A program made the position numbers and the translations under genes. Below are positions 34,151-45,895 of a stretch of DNA of 64,000 nt, one piece after another (positions within the stretch are counted from its first letter, which is position 1; every line of letters starts with the position of its first letter). The DNA lies in the NCBI GenBank assembly GCA_951799425.1, contig OX637393.1, positions 21,679,744-21,743,743 of the forward strand, written 5' to 3'. The notes below the pieces were generated by a model. It saw nothing but the letters and a program-made list of their open reading frames with translations, was not told the DNA's origin and searched no databases. This DNA is from Ilex aquifolium (taxonomy: Eukaryota; Streptophyta; Magnoliopsida; Aquifoliales; Aquifoliaceae).

Positions 34151-34723
34151 TCAAATTCTGGAAACCATTTGAACAAAACAAAACAAATGGCCATTAATGT
34201 AGGCTATTTCCTTCAATAAAACCTTTATAAGATCTTCATAAAGGCTGAACTTCAACAATACATGCCTAGGATCCAAACTTCCTAGAGAAAACTCTCCTTT
34301 AAGAAACCATTTAGACTTTATAAATTCTCTAATATAGCTTAATGAAGGGCGACCATATGAACACTTACCAATGACAACAAGTTCTAGAGGATTGAAAGCC
34401 TCATTCATCTTTTCTCTAGTCCAAACCACTGTGGTTTTTGTATTGTGAGCGATCACCTTTTTAGCTGGATTTGCTACAACAGTCTTAGAAGACTGTGGAT
34501 CCGGAATGACACAACCATGCAGTTGTTTTTGGAAGAAAGATGCATAAGAAGGGCCAAGCGCCTCAGAAGTTGAAATCCTAGCAGCTTTCAATGATTTTGA
34601 AGCACACACATGATTATTAGAAGTAGGAATAGGTAGATGTGAAGTCAAAGAGTAAGAAGGAAAAGAAATAGATGGATCTGGTGGCTTGAGAGGGATAGAG
34701 GCATGATGAAGTGTTGAAGGCAT
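34151..34723 (-). pseudogene. LINE ORF1, N-terminal part (nucleic-acid-binding)
   Basis: The 190-residue minus-strand frame starts at an ATG (MPSTLHHAS). Its C-terminal half contains VVIGKCSYGRPSLSYIREFI and GSLDPRHVLLKFSLYEDLI, resembling the DUF4283 domain of plant LINE ORF1 proteins, which precedes the zinc knuckle and binds element RNA. A stop follows after QMVSRI, before the D insertion. The 5' leader to the TSD is about 77 bp. Confidence 0.7.
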
Positions 34724-34814
34724 AAGAAAAGAAATTCTAGAGAGAAGGCATAGCTTCTCTCTCTAGAATAGAAAAAATCTGAGATCTTGAGCCTTTTTCA
34801 TAATGAATTTATAG

Positions 34815-37082
34815 TAAGATTTATATCGATTCCTGAAATAGATACAACCTTCTTAATGACTTTATCTCTCACTATCCTAGAGAAATTCACAATCTTTAAA
34901 ACCGAATAATAACTTCATATCCTATGGACACTCATCAATTTCTGTGGTTCGGTGGACACCGCAAGATTTCTAACAGTTATAAGCATAAAACTATACACCA
35001 AGTTATCCATGAGATTGATTCTCACTTTTCAAGCTTATAATCTTTAAATTCACTTGTGTAACCATAAATAATGGTCGATCCCAATATGATTAAATCTAAT
35101 CAAATAGTTCGCTGCAAACTAATATAAAAGATAATTTACCAATCCATAAGTTAAAACTAGTCACAAGTAATAATTCCCAAAGGTTCAAAGTGTTTTAACA
35201 AATATGTCGGATTCCACCAAAGTATACACTTGAAACCTAACCATACATGTTTCCCACTTATATCTTTCAAAATATGTACACTAACAATCAATTTTTCTCC
35301 TTCAAAGGGAATTTTATCAAATAAACTAATATAATTCTTGAGCTAAAGTCTAGTATGTCTCCAAGATATTTTTTTCTCAATCTCTAACCTCGAGCTAGAA
35401 TCAATAACCATGTAATCAATCCTTAGTTGCTTTCATTAACCTCTCTTTCATGTTCACGCTACATATAACATTGAATTCTCAGGATTCTATTCGGTACAAA
35501 TATATTTCTTGCAATATCAATAAAGTAACGATAGACTTTCGATGATCCTAATAATCTTTCTCACATCAAAGCCACAAGATTTCTTGTAATATAATTATAG
35601 TCATATCAAGACTCCTAATGATTCAATCAATGTTCCTCAATTTAACCACATTAGTCCTTATAGCCTTAACAATATTTATAATCTCCATGACGATAACGAT
35701 CTACTAGTTACTAGGCTTACCTTGGCCTTTTATCCCAAACATTTGCTTAACAGTTTCTACACTCATGTGAACCAATCTGCATAATTATCGACATTGATTC
35801 CTCATATTACTTTCTTCCAATCATTACCACTAACAATAAAATTTCTTTTTCAGGCATTAAAATCTTCAATTCTTGTTATACCAACGATCCTCAACTTTGA
35901 CCTATTCAGATCTATCATATTGATGGATTAAAAGAGTAAAGGAAAAAGAATTTCCTATTCCCACCACACAACTCTAATAACCTAAAAAGATCCCACACAA
36001 CGATATTTAACACCAAATATTGAAATCATCCTTATTTTAATAATTGTCTGCTATATTCGACCTCGAGCTTTTAAACCTCTAAAATCTTTAATCGTATAAT
36101 ATCAAGGGTCAAAGGTAACTACTACAACTTAATCAGGATTCCTAGATTTATTTTTTTACATGTCTATTAGTTCTTTTCCATAACTCGACCTCAATTTCCA
36201 ATCAAAATTTGTAAATACAAGTTAACTATTAACTCCATACTCAACCAAGAGATTCTTGATTGTTAGTACTTTAGAGAGTCTAAGTGTAGTGAACTAAGTC
36301 TACAATGAAATAAGATTACGTAAGTATAATGTCCTCAATGAGTCAAAAATAAATTTAGTCAACTCTCCGCAATATTTTCAAATCAGTATTGGTAACCTCA
36401 AGTTCGTGGTTATGAAACAACCTCCAGTCCATTTAAGAACCATAACCACAATTCCTATCATTACTCCAAATTAGGCTCCCATTCGAAGTTACTGCACCAT
36501 ATCCCTTTAATTGATCATATTGAGAATTGTACTATCTCATACCATCATACTCATCCTAGAGGAAAACATAATACTCCCATGGTTCTCATTGTAAAACCAA
36601 AACTATTTTTGTTCCCCAATTTTTGTGACTTTTGAGTAACACACATAACTTTCCATAACCTTATTATTCAAAGCTTAGTCTATTTAAAAAACATCTAAGT
36701 TGAACTTACCTCCATACATCCAAATTGGAATATCATATCTTCTTGACTTCCAAAAATATAAGAAACACTAATAGTAGAATAGAATACTTAGAGTCGACAA
36801 GGCACCAAACCATAATCTCATTCTATCTTGTTATCCAACAAAACTCTTCAATTAACATGGGGGTGTCTCTAAATCAAAGTCGAACTAATGGTGTAAGGTT
36901 GCTTAAGGATTAGTCCTTCAGAGTCTAAGAAAAAAAGCACAATACTTCGCTGTCCAAGAAAGAGCGCAGTGCAAATTTTTTTTTTGAACTTTAGTGAATA
37001 AACTAAGCAACAACTCACACTTATCTTATAAGCATACAACTTCAAAAAAATTCAAGCCTAGATTTTCTTCAACCTAACCCAA
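34815..37082. other. AT-rich DNA without recognisable genes
   Basis: More than 2.2 kb with no frame over about 62 residues, no LTR ends and no coding motif that I recognise on either strand. It lies downstream of the C2 LTR in that element's internal position, so it may be decayed C2 interior. Confidence 0.4.
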
Positions 37083-38290
37083 TGCTTGATCGCGTTCACC
37101 CTAATCTCCAAACACTAACCCTTGAATGTGTATGTGGCTTTTGTGTGTAGGGGAATGTCACTCTCCCTCGGGTTCAATGCTAGAAATGGAAAAAATGTGT
37201 GTGAATGAACAAAATGTGTGTGTGTAAAAAATTGCTCCCCAAGCGTAAAGAGATTCTTGCAATGTCGTGTTTTACTTGGAATGGGTATTCCAAGGTCGTC
37301 TCCTCAGGGAAGGAAAGTGAATTATGTTGAAGGTGATTTTGTGAAAATGTAAAAGTGTAAAATCTTAGAGTTTGTGTTTTGGTGAGTGAGATTTTGATAA
37401 AGATGCAATGGAAACAATGTTGGCTAATCCAAAGAGTTCATTCCAATGGGAATACCAAATCAACTCAAAACATTCTTCCAATAGTGCATAGGTGTTCGAT
37501 TGATTTGTAGGAAGCAAGGGACTAAAATGAAAGTGAGGGCTCAAGCATACCCAGTGACAAGTCTACGGTGTATCAAGAACTCACAACCACGTCCGCACTC
37601 AACCTAGTCAAACCAAACCACCTTTCACTACGAGGAAGAATGAACGAGAGTCGATTTCACATACCCAAGAGGAAATCTACCTTGGATTAGCCAACTAAAA
37701 ATCTAGCTACTCATATTAAATACAAAGACATTCATAATGTAAAGACACATAGTGAAGAAATGAAGATTAAAACTTGTATTAATGCTAAGAAAAGTTAAAC
37801 TATGAAAATAAGTTCATTTAATACCCATATGTAAAGCGTGAATGGAAAACTCAAATACAAACATGGTAGATTCAAAAACATGTAACTAAACTTGCAGTAC
37901 ACTTCAAATAAATGAGATTAAAGTGCAAGAACTAAGGATTTCAAGAGTATTACAGCTTACTAGAAGTGAAATGGGTATGCAAAAATCCAAACTTTCTCTT
38001 TCTAGAACTTCATCTTCTTCCTTGGGAACTTCTCTCTCTAAAATACTCCTAAGCTTAGGTAGCCTCTTCCCCTCAAAGCTTGTGTGAATGCTAAATATAT
38101 GGTGCAAGACCTCTGCATTTTTGTCCATAGGGCTCCTATAGCATGTGTGTATAGGCCTCCCATTAATGGGAGGTGATTTGATGGCTTTAGACAGGCTAGG
38201 ACAAGCCTAGCCTGCAACCCACCATGCCTCCCTCTTCCTCTCTCCTCCTTTCCCATCCTCCATCTTCCAAGGCTAACTTTGGGGTGTAAG
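37083..38290 (-). mobile_element. D LTR fragment (minus strand)
   Basis: The D end (TGCTTGATCGCG on the plus strand) is at 37083 and the typical GCTCCCCAAGCG and TCCTCAGGGAAGG text follows. The LTR start is missing: at 38291 a C-like LTR begins. Confidence 0.8.
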
Positions 38291-38794
38291 TGTAAACCCC
38301 CACATGTTTATATTAATATAGTAATATAATTGTTCAGTAATTCTAATATATGGAATGATGTAAGAATGAACCATACAGATTATAAGAGTAGAAATAAATA
38401 CTTGGGGGACGAATTGATTTTGAAGTTTAAGTTTCGAAGGTGTTTAAGCTTGGAAGGGGTTGTTAGGCAAGTTCAAAATATTTTTAGGTCAAAATAAGAT
38501 TTCCATTGAATCCGGAAGATCGAGAAACATTGGGAGAGGTATTATGGAATGTATTAGAAGTTAGGAAGCATTTCGGAGATAAAACACATTTTTGATAGAA
38601 CTTGGGTAGAAAGAAATTTGACACTGCCTTAGTATATGGATCAAAACTTTTTAACCTGATGTCCGTTTGATCTGAAATGTTTATAGTAGATACTAGACTT
38701 CCAGGGCTACAAAAGTGTATTTCACGAAAATTTTCCAAATCGACCTCTAAATAGGCTAAAACTTCATCGGAAATTTCAGCAGAAATAGGAAGTC

Positions 38795-38968
38795 CGTTCG
38801 AACGTGAAAGTCCGTTCGAACGACAGTTCGTTCCAGTACTCTTGTCTGATGAAAAAAAAAAAGTACTGGGAGCAACTAACATTCGAACGCCAATGACGTT
38901 CAAACGTGAGCAACGAATTAGAGCATCAGATTTACGTCGGTTGGACTCCTTTCTCACCTTATAAATAC
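38795..38968 (+). promoter_or_regulatory. TTCGAA palindrome cassette and TATA of the C-like LTR
   Basis: Perfect CGTTCGAACG lies at 38795-38804 and 38813-38822, with half-degenerate copies at about 38880 and 38896, CCAGTACT near 38834, and TATA at 38959-38968. Confidence 0.65.
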
Positions 38969-39078
38969 ATAAGGGCGCCTCCCTTAGCCCCAATACAACA
39001 TTTCTAACCCTAGAGAACCTTAGAGAACAAGAAAGAAGGGGAGAAACACAAGATCAAGAAGGATTTTCACATTTGAAG

Positions 39079-41679
39079 TGTAAAACCCGGGTAAATTTGA
39101 ACTTTTTCTGAAAAAGGGCAAAACGGTAATTTGCCACTATAATGCGTATTTAAAATACTCATGTTTCTAGAGTTTGGATGACACAACAGACTTCTCCGTT
39201 AGATTCGTATCGCGAAATCTAGTTACCCTGTCAAATTTCATCGAAATCCGATATAGTCGGATTTTGCACGTATTTTGAGGCGATTGGGTGGCGGTTGACC
39301 TCACAAAGGTCCCCACAAATAAATTTTATAAAATTTCCTTATAATTGAATTAAAGATCAAATAAAATTAAATTGAATTAAAGATCAAATAAAATTAAATT
39401 GAATTTAAACTGGGATCAAATTAATCGTTTCGGGACAGAAACGAACCCGGGAAAGAGGGGGGCGTATGGCATGATCTGAGCCAAGACTTGGAAATTATAA
39501 ATAGGGTTAAAAATCAGATGTTTGGCACAAAATATCTCTGATTTCTGCTGGCTTGAACGTTGGAGAGAAAGAGGGAGAGAAAGAGAGAAATCCAAGATTT
39601 CCTTCGGCGATTCTCGGAGTTTCGTCGGTCGGAATCCGTCCAGCCAAGAATTAAACTTCATCTCCTCGACGAGGGCTACGCGTACGTACCAAGAAAGAGG
39701 AATTTCACTGAAGATCCAAATGAGGAGATTTGGGAAAATCAAGTTTTGGAGTTGGTATTAGTGTTCTTGAAGTCTCTACACTTCAGTTTATGCTTCAAGA
39801 GGTAGGGTTCCCTCCTACTTTGGTTTATTTACATCCTATGGTGTCCATAGGAAATGGATGGGCTGTTTTGAGTGTTTTAACACTTACCCATTAGAGTTGG
39901 TTTAATGGAAATGGGTAGGCTCAATTCTAGTGTGAATTGGTAGTTAGAAATTGCTAGTTTGTGATTTCTATGATGTTTTGATAATTGGGTATGTAAAAAT
40001 CATATATTCTGATTTTTTTAGAGTTATGTGATAAATTTAGGCATGTTATGTGATTACATGATTTGGTGCCTTGAAGGTGTTTGATAAAATGCCTATATGA
40101 AATAAAGTGTGTTAATTGCCTGAGATTTGTGATAACATGCTTGAATGGTGTGGTAAAGAGAAATCATATGCTTAAGATATGAATTACAATGAGAAATGAA
40201 ATGTTGATATGTGCTTTATGTTGACATTGTGACAAAGTTTGGTAGTTATATGCATAAGATATAAATTGCTATAGAACATGTGGACATGTGGTTGAATTGC
40301 TCATTTGGCATTAATGCATATTGGGCATGATATTGGCATCACATTCATGGGCATAAGTCATGAGTGTGGGTGTGTGGGTGCATGGTTTAATCAAACACCA
40401 TACTTGGTGGTTGATGGTGGGCTCGGGAAAGTTGGGTTGAAGATCCGATTGAGTCGCACGGTTGCATGCATGGAAAACTTGTGTCGGGTATAGCAAGAAG
40501 GGCTAGACTCTCCCTTAGGTGCAAAACCCGGCTACTTGGTTCACACACTCCCCCTGAGGTGAAATTCCGGAAAAGTGTGATGGTGTACGGAACCGGCGGT
40601 TGTGATACCAAAATCCGTTGCCCAACAAAGACACAATATTTTGTTTATAAAACACCCTTTCAATGGGTAACATCCACAATGATTTGGTTTTATAAATACA
40701 TAATTTTTATTTCAAACAATCATTGGATGTATTTTCGTTAATTGATGGATTCATTACACATGTGCATTGCATTGTGTTGTGGGAGTCGGTGAGGACTCGG
40801 GTTGAAGTTGCGTGAGTGAGTCTCGTCTCATTTCATGGCATGGCATAAGATTCCTATCATTGAATGCATATTCTTGATTTGAATGTTTTTGAATGATTGA
40901 TTGTTGCATGTGACATTTCATATGCATCTAGGATGGGGAGTAGCCTCTGTAGGAGATACTCTATTGAGCGTTGCTCACCCAATACAGGAAAGCATTTCAG
41001 GTGCGGGTTTTATGCCGACGGACGACACTCACTCGGGTACTTGAGGAGGAAAAAAAGTCGACTTGTGGCTTTCACTCCATTTTTTGTGTAAAACTAGACT
41101 TGTAATTAAAATTTGGCATGTAATGTATGTAAAAAGATTGGAACTTAAAACTTATTTTAACTATATTTGATGCATAGGGGTGATGTGTGTATATGTTACA
41201 CTTTTATAGGCCATGTTACACTTTTACATGGCAATGTTACACTTTTACAGGCCATGTTACACTTTTACATGTCAATATTACACTTTTATAGGCCATGTTA
41301 CACTTTTACATGACAATGTTACACTTTTACATGGCAAATGTTACACTTTTACATGGCAAATGTTACACTTTTATAGGCCATGTCACACTTCATACGTCAA
41401 CATAGGAACCCCCGTTTTAGGGGCGTCAAAAGTATGGATAAATGGACCCGGTGTGGTCATTATTTTATATTGGACCTCGGATGGGTCATGTGAGTGTATA
41501 TTGCACAGGTTGTGTTTTGGGTAGAGCTCCCCGTACAAAGGAGACTCTGTCCGAATTTTTGTTAAATTAAGGACCTCGGTAAATGGGGCATAACGGCGTG
41601 ATATCGAGTTCCTCGGTATCCACGGGTATTCTGCGGGTAGATGGGTAATCAATGGACCCCCGGATTTGGGGGCATCACA
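39079..41679 (+). mobile_element. Solo LTR, family B, with 5-bp TSD
   Basis: TGTAAAACCCGGG to ...GGGGCATCACA (2,601 bp), flanked by TGAAG at 39074-39078 and 41680-41684. It carries a minisatellite at 41194-41393 that the other B LTRs do not have. Confidence 0.9.
41194..41393 (+). repeat. Minisatellite of ~20-bp units in the B solo LTR
   Basis: About ten units of TGTTACACTTTTAYAGGCCA/TGTTACACTTTTACATGGCAA stand in tandem. They occupy the 3' part of the LTR, near where the other B LTRs hold a palindrome cassette or nothing. Confidence 0.85.
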
Positions 41680-42392
41680 TGAAGAGGATCAAAACTTCAA
41701 GTTTTTCAAGAACATTAAGAAAGAAGAAAGGTAGAGGTTTTCTTCCACTCTTGTTCATTGATGCTAAGGCATATATATATACAAGTTTTGAATCTAAATC
41801 TTATATATATGTATTGGAATCCTTGTTTCTTGATAGTCTCGCAAATCTTACCATGTTTTGATGGAAGTTATAGCTTGATAGCCATAAAACCATTGTTCTT
41901 GACATCCAAACTCTAGTTTTTCAAGAAGTATGGATTTTTCTTCTTGATATTCATTTGTTCTTGATTTCAAAACTTGATATTCATTTGTTCTTGATTCAAA
42001 AACTCTAGTATTTTGTTTGGAGCAATTAAATTATATCTTTTGATGATCTCTTGCTTATTTTTCTTGAGTTGTTATATTGAAAAAATACCTATGGAATTGG
42101 GGGTTTTTGATTTACTTGTGATTTGAGAAATTGGTTGGTATTGTATCTCTTGTGTGGATGTTCGGATGAACATGGGTGGCCGTTGACCGAGTATCGTAGA
42201 GTGGGTAAGATGCGTTTCTCACTCCGTATAGGATTGAAGGTTCCCTATCACTCGTAATGGGGTTGGTGCCTAACGAGGACCAAACCACTATTCGCTCACG
42301 TGGAATCGAGGCTGAGGGTTAGTATACTATTCATGGGTTGGATTTGTCACTGCCAATGCGTTGGTATACGCCCTTCCTAAAGTTGTATATCG

Positions 42393-42583
42393 TTGTATTC
42401 ATCTTGTGAAATCTAGTTGCCCTGTCAATTTTCGTCGAATTCTGAGATAGTCAGATTTTTCACGTTTTACGAGACGACTGTGTGTCGAATGACCTCACAA
42501 AGGTCCCAAAAAATAGAAATTATAAAATTTTCTTATAATTGAATTAAAGTTCAAATAAAAATAATTTGAACTTAAACCGGGAT
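42393..42583 (+). mobile_element. Fragment of a family B LTR
   Basis: It matches B LTR text (GAAATCTAGTTGCCCTGTCA, then TTTTTCACGTTTTACGAG) without either LTR end. It is bounded by a C-like LTR and a D fragment. Confidence 0.65.
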
Positions 42584-42607
42584 GAGTGAGTGCAAAAGTG
42601 CTCCCCA
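42584..42607 (-). mobile_element. Left piece of a D LTR split by element B
   Basis: GTGAGTGCAAAAGTGCTCCCCA continues at 60381 (CCCCAAGCGTAGAGAG), giving the known D text when the CCCCA duplication is discounted. Confidence 0.7.
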
Positions 42608-43808
42608 TGTAAAACCCAGGTGAATTTGAATTTTTTCTTAAAAAGGGCAAAATAGTAATTTGTCACCGCTATGCAGATTTGAAATAAGTATTTCTCTAGA
42701 CCTTGGATGAGGAAACAGACTTCGCCATTGGATTCGTATCGCGAAATCTAGTTACCCCATCAAATTTCACCGAATTCCGAGATAGTCAGATTTTTCACGT
42801 TTTTCGAGACGACGGGCGTCTGGTGACTCCCAAAAATGAATTTTTAATAAAATTTTAATATTTGGGAAATAATTTAAAAAAAAGTTGAAATAAAAATATT
42901 TGAACTTGAACCGGAACGAAATTTAATCGTTTCGGGGCGAAAACAGACCCGGACAAGTAGGGGACACGTGGCGCGACTCGGGCCAAGTCTTTAAAACTAT
43001 AAAAAGGGTAAAATATCTAATTTTCAGCAGATTTCTCTGCTGAAAACCAGTGTCTTCAACGTTGGGAGAAAGAGGGAGAGACAAGAGGAAAATCTAATCT
43101 TTTTTCTTCGATTCCCGGAGTTCCGTTAGTCGGAATTCGTTGGACCAAGAATTAAACTTCATCTACGCGACGAGGGCTACGCAACCACACCAAAAACAAA
43201 GGATTTCACCGAAGATCCAAGGAGTGATTTTGGAGAAATCAAAGGTTTGGGCTTGAATTTTGTTGTTGAAGCTTCCTACGGGTGTTTTACGCTTCAAGAG
43301 GTAGGGTTTGTAAACCCCCGCATGTTTATAATTATATAGTAAAGTATTGGTTTAGTGATTCATATATATAGATAATGATGTAAGAATAAATCATATGGAT
43401 GGTAATAGTAGGAAAAGAATACTAGAGATGCATGTTGAATTTCTAAGTTAAGTTCGAAGACGTTTAAACTTGGAAAGGGTGATTAGACAAAATTCCAAAT
43501 ACTTTGAGGCCAAAATAAGGTCTCCATTGAATCCGGGAGGTCGAAAAACATTGGGAGAGGTGATATGACTTGTATAAGAGGTTAGAAAGGATTCCGGAGT
43601 TAAAATACGCTTTAGAGTGAAGTTGGGTAAAAAGTATCTTGGACACCTTCTAGTATTTTGGCCATAAATTTTTATTCTTATGTCCAATTGATCTGAAATT
43701 TTGACAGTAGATAGTAGAAATCTAGAGCTACAAAAGTGTCTCTAATGAAAATTTTCCAATTAGACCTCTAAATGGGTCAAAAATGCGCTAGAAGTTCCAG
43801 TGAGCAAA

Positions 43809-44040
43809 ACCTTCCGGAAGAACGATAAAACCTTCCGGAAGGTCGATGACAAAAACCTTCCAGTGAGCAAAACCTTCCGGAAGGATGATAAAACCTTCCG
43901 GAAGGTCGATGACAAAAACCTTCCAGTGAGCAAAACCTTCCGGAATAACGACAAAAACCTTCCGGAAGGTTAGTGTAAAAATCCAAAAATTTCTGTTTCG
44001 CGAATGCCGGCTCTTCCTACATTATAAATACATAATGTCT
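43809..44040 (+). promoter_or_regulatory. CCTTCCGGAAGG palindrome cassette and TATA of element C (5' LTR)
   Basis: Perfect CCTTCCGGAAGG lies at 43831-43842, 43873-43884, 43894-43905 and 43958-43969, with near copies at 43809 and 43937. Spacers read GGTCGATGACAAAAACC and TTCCAGTGAGCAAAACC. TATA (TATAAATA) is at 44033-44040. The palindrome contains TTCnnGAA, the arrangement of a heat-shock element half-pair. Confidence 0.7.
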
Positions 44041-44614
44041 TCCCTTAGCCTTCATTACACACCTTAAAACCCTAGAAAACATTAGAGAGAAAGAGGGGAA
44101 GAGAAAAACACAAGATCAAAGGTGAAAAACAAGGAATTCAAGGGTGATTCAAGATCCAATCTTCATCTTCTTCACACTAAACCTAGGTTTTCAAGAACAT
44201 TGAGGTAGGGGTTTTCTCTCATTCACTTACATTGATGTTAGGGTTATGATATATATATGTTTTGGCTATCAATGGTATATATATATGCTATGGAATCATC
44301 CTCTCTTAGGCTTTTACATGTTTTGAACAAAGTGAGGGTTTAAAACCCATGAAATCTCCTTTTTATTTTGAAAAACCTTAATCTTTAGAGAGTGATGTAT
44401 TTCCTTCCTTAATGCTTCCTTTATTATGGATTTCAAAACCTTAGTGCTTTGCGTTGGGTAGAAAGATGATGTTATTGTTGATCTCATGCATTTTCTTAGT
44501 TGGTTGTGAAATTGTTACATGATGTCTATTTTGGGGATTTTGGATAGATGCTTGTAAATTGAGATGAATGTTGAAATTGTATGTTTGGATTGGATTGTTT
44601 GTGATGCACATGAG

Positions 44615-44919
44615 TGAGAGGTTCCTTGTAAGGATGCTCACCCCTTCCCAAGAGGTTCCTTGTAAGGATGCTTGGGAAGCCATGAAGTGATTTGTGAGAG
44701 GTTCCTTGTAAGGATGCTCACCCCTTCCCAAGAGGTTCCTTGTAAGGATGCTTGGGAAGCCATGAAGTGATTTGTGAGAGGTTCCTTGTAAGGATGCTCA
44801 CCCCCTTCCCAAGAGGTTCCTTGTAAGGATGCTTGGGAAGCCATGTAATGATTTGTGAGAGGTTCCTTGTAAGGATGCTCACCCATTCCCAAGAGGTTCC
44901 TTGTAAGGATGCTTGAGAA
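44615..44919 (+). repeat. ~80-bp tandem repeat in the 5' LTR of C
   Basis: Four units each contain two copies of GAGGTTCCTTGTAAGGATGC, eight in all, with GGGAAGCCATGAAGTGATTT between units. It lies downstream of the TATA box, so it would be part of the transcript. Confidence 0.9.
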
Positions 44920-45732
44920 TCAAAGATGACCTAAACGGGGGGTGGAGGTTACCCTAAAGTATGCCACCCACCGAAAGAATTGTTGGAAATTGTGAATGGA
45001 GGACTGGATTATATTTGGAAATGGTTTGATAAATGTATAGTGGTTTCTTTTACTCATTCAATTACCGTTGTTCCTTAAACTTGAGATCTACTTGAAAATG
45101 TCCTGTTTTCTTTCAAATGTTATATATATGCTATTTGTGAAAAGTGAGACCGACCTTTTTAAATGCTTTTCAAAACCTTGTTTGAGTTTGGGAGGAATGT
45201 TGCTACGGAGCCTAGTGCTCACCCCCCTACAAACAATATTTTTCAGATTATGTGCTAGGAGAGGAGTTCAGAGCTGACGAGCCAGAGCATTGGGAGGCTT
45301 CGATGGATGGGAACATAGATCCTGAGACGGTTGTGTAGGATTATATTTCCTTACGTTTTAGACTAGAGAATGTATTTTGAGACTATGTATGGTTTATGCT
45401 TTTGTTATTCCGCTGCGAAGTTACATATAATTCTTTTGGGATGTAAATGGCCATGGTTTGGCTTATTCTTTTGGGATAATGTTAAGGATAGTATATATGG
45501 TGAATAAAATGTTTTGGATTTGATGGTTAGATAGACCCGGTGTGGTCAATGCATTATAAACGTACAGGTTGTGATTTTTGGGTGGAGCTTCCTGTACAAA
45601 GGAGACTCTGCCCAAATTTTGTTAAAATTAAGAATGTTTCTTAGTTGATGGATATATATTTAGTTGCTCTCATGACATGAATGGTTTCATAGGGTAATGC
45701 CGTCCAGGGTGGTATTTGGGGCGTTACAAAGT

Positions 45733-45745
45733 TGGTATCAGAGCC
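45733..45745 (+). other. Primer binding site of element C (tRNA-Met type)
   Basis: TGGTATCAGAGCC lies four bases after the LTR end. Confidence 0.9.
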
Positions 45746-45895
45746 TAGGCTTTAGGTCTTACATGGGAGCTGTAGGTTATGGATTACCACTAGAAATGTA
45801 GGACTAAGTTAAAGGAACTGTAGGTTTGCATTTGTTTGAAGTTATGTGGTTATCAAGTAGGTTAGATTCATGGTATATTTAGGTTAAGGGTTAAT

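Larger units (their letters stand above)
31093..34800 (-). mobile_element. LINE, ORF2 missing, with 14-bp TSD
   Basis: The minus-strand element has its 5' end near 34800 and a poly-A tail (plus-strand T run at 31093-31102) preceded by AATAAA. The flanks TAACTAATTTATAG (31079-31092) and TAATGAATTTATAG (34801-34814) differ at two bases. Only ORF1 is seen; there is no endonuclease or RT, so it is a deletion derivative or non-autonomous. A D LTR fragment at 32884-34051 splits ORF1. Confidence 0.75.
38291..42392 (+). mobile_element. C-like LTR, split by a B solo LTR
   Basis: It starts TGTAAACCCCCACATG and follows element C's LTR, with TATA (TTATAAATAC) at 38959-38968 and a palindrome cassette at 38795-38822. 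It is interrupted at 39079-41684 by a B solo LTR and its TSD copy. It resumes with TTTTTCAAGAACATT and ends indistinctly near 42392. Here the cassette is CGTTCGAACG, while element C has CCTTCCGGAAGG. Confidence 0.75.
43309..45728 (+). mobile_element. 5' LTR of element C
   Basis: This is a 2,420-bp LTR from TGTAAACCCCC to ...GGGGCGTTACA, preceded by TSD GGGTT (43304-43308). It has the same length as the 3' LTR; by eye I find only three substitutions between them (near 43765 two adjacent bases, and at about 43946). It holds a palindrome cassette with TATA (43809-44040) and a tandem repeat (44615-44919). Confidence 0.95.

Noticed and set aside
34815-37082. Host gene in the long AT-rich stretch
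   Set aside because: No frame, splice pattern or motif supports one.
41213-41524. 103-residue frame with repeated CYTF text
   Set aside because: It is a translation of the 20-bp minisatellite.
43760-43986. Repetitive frames with RKVLLTGRFLSSTF or SGRFYHPSGRFC text
   Set aside because: They are translations of the CCTTCCGGAAGG cassette, repeated in the second LTR at 48574-48818; not proteins.
44615-44919. CRISPR-like direct repeats
   Set aside because: The units are contiguous long tandem repeats with no unique spacers, inside a plant LTR.
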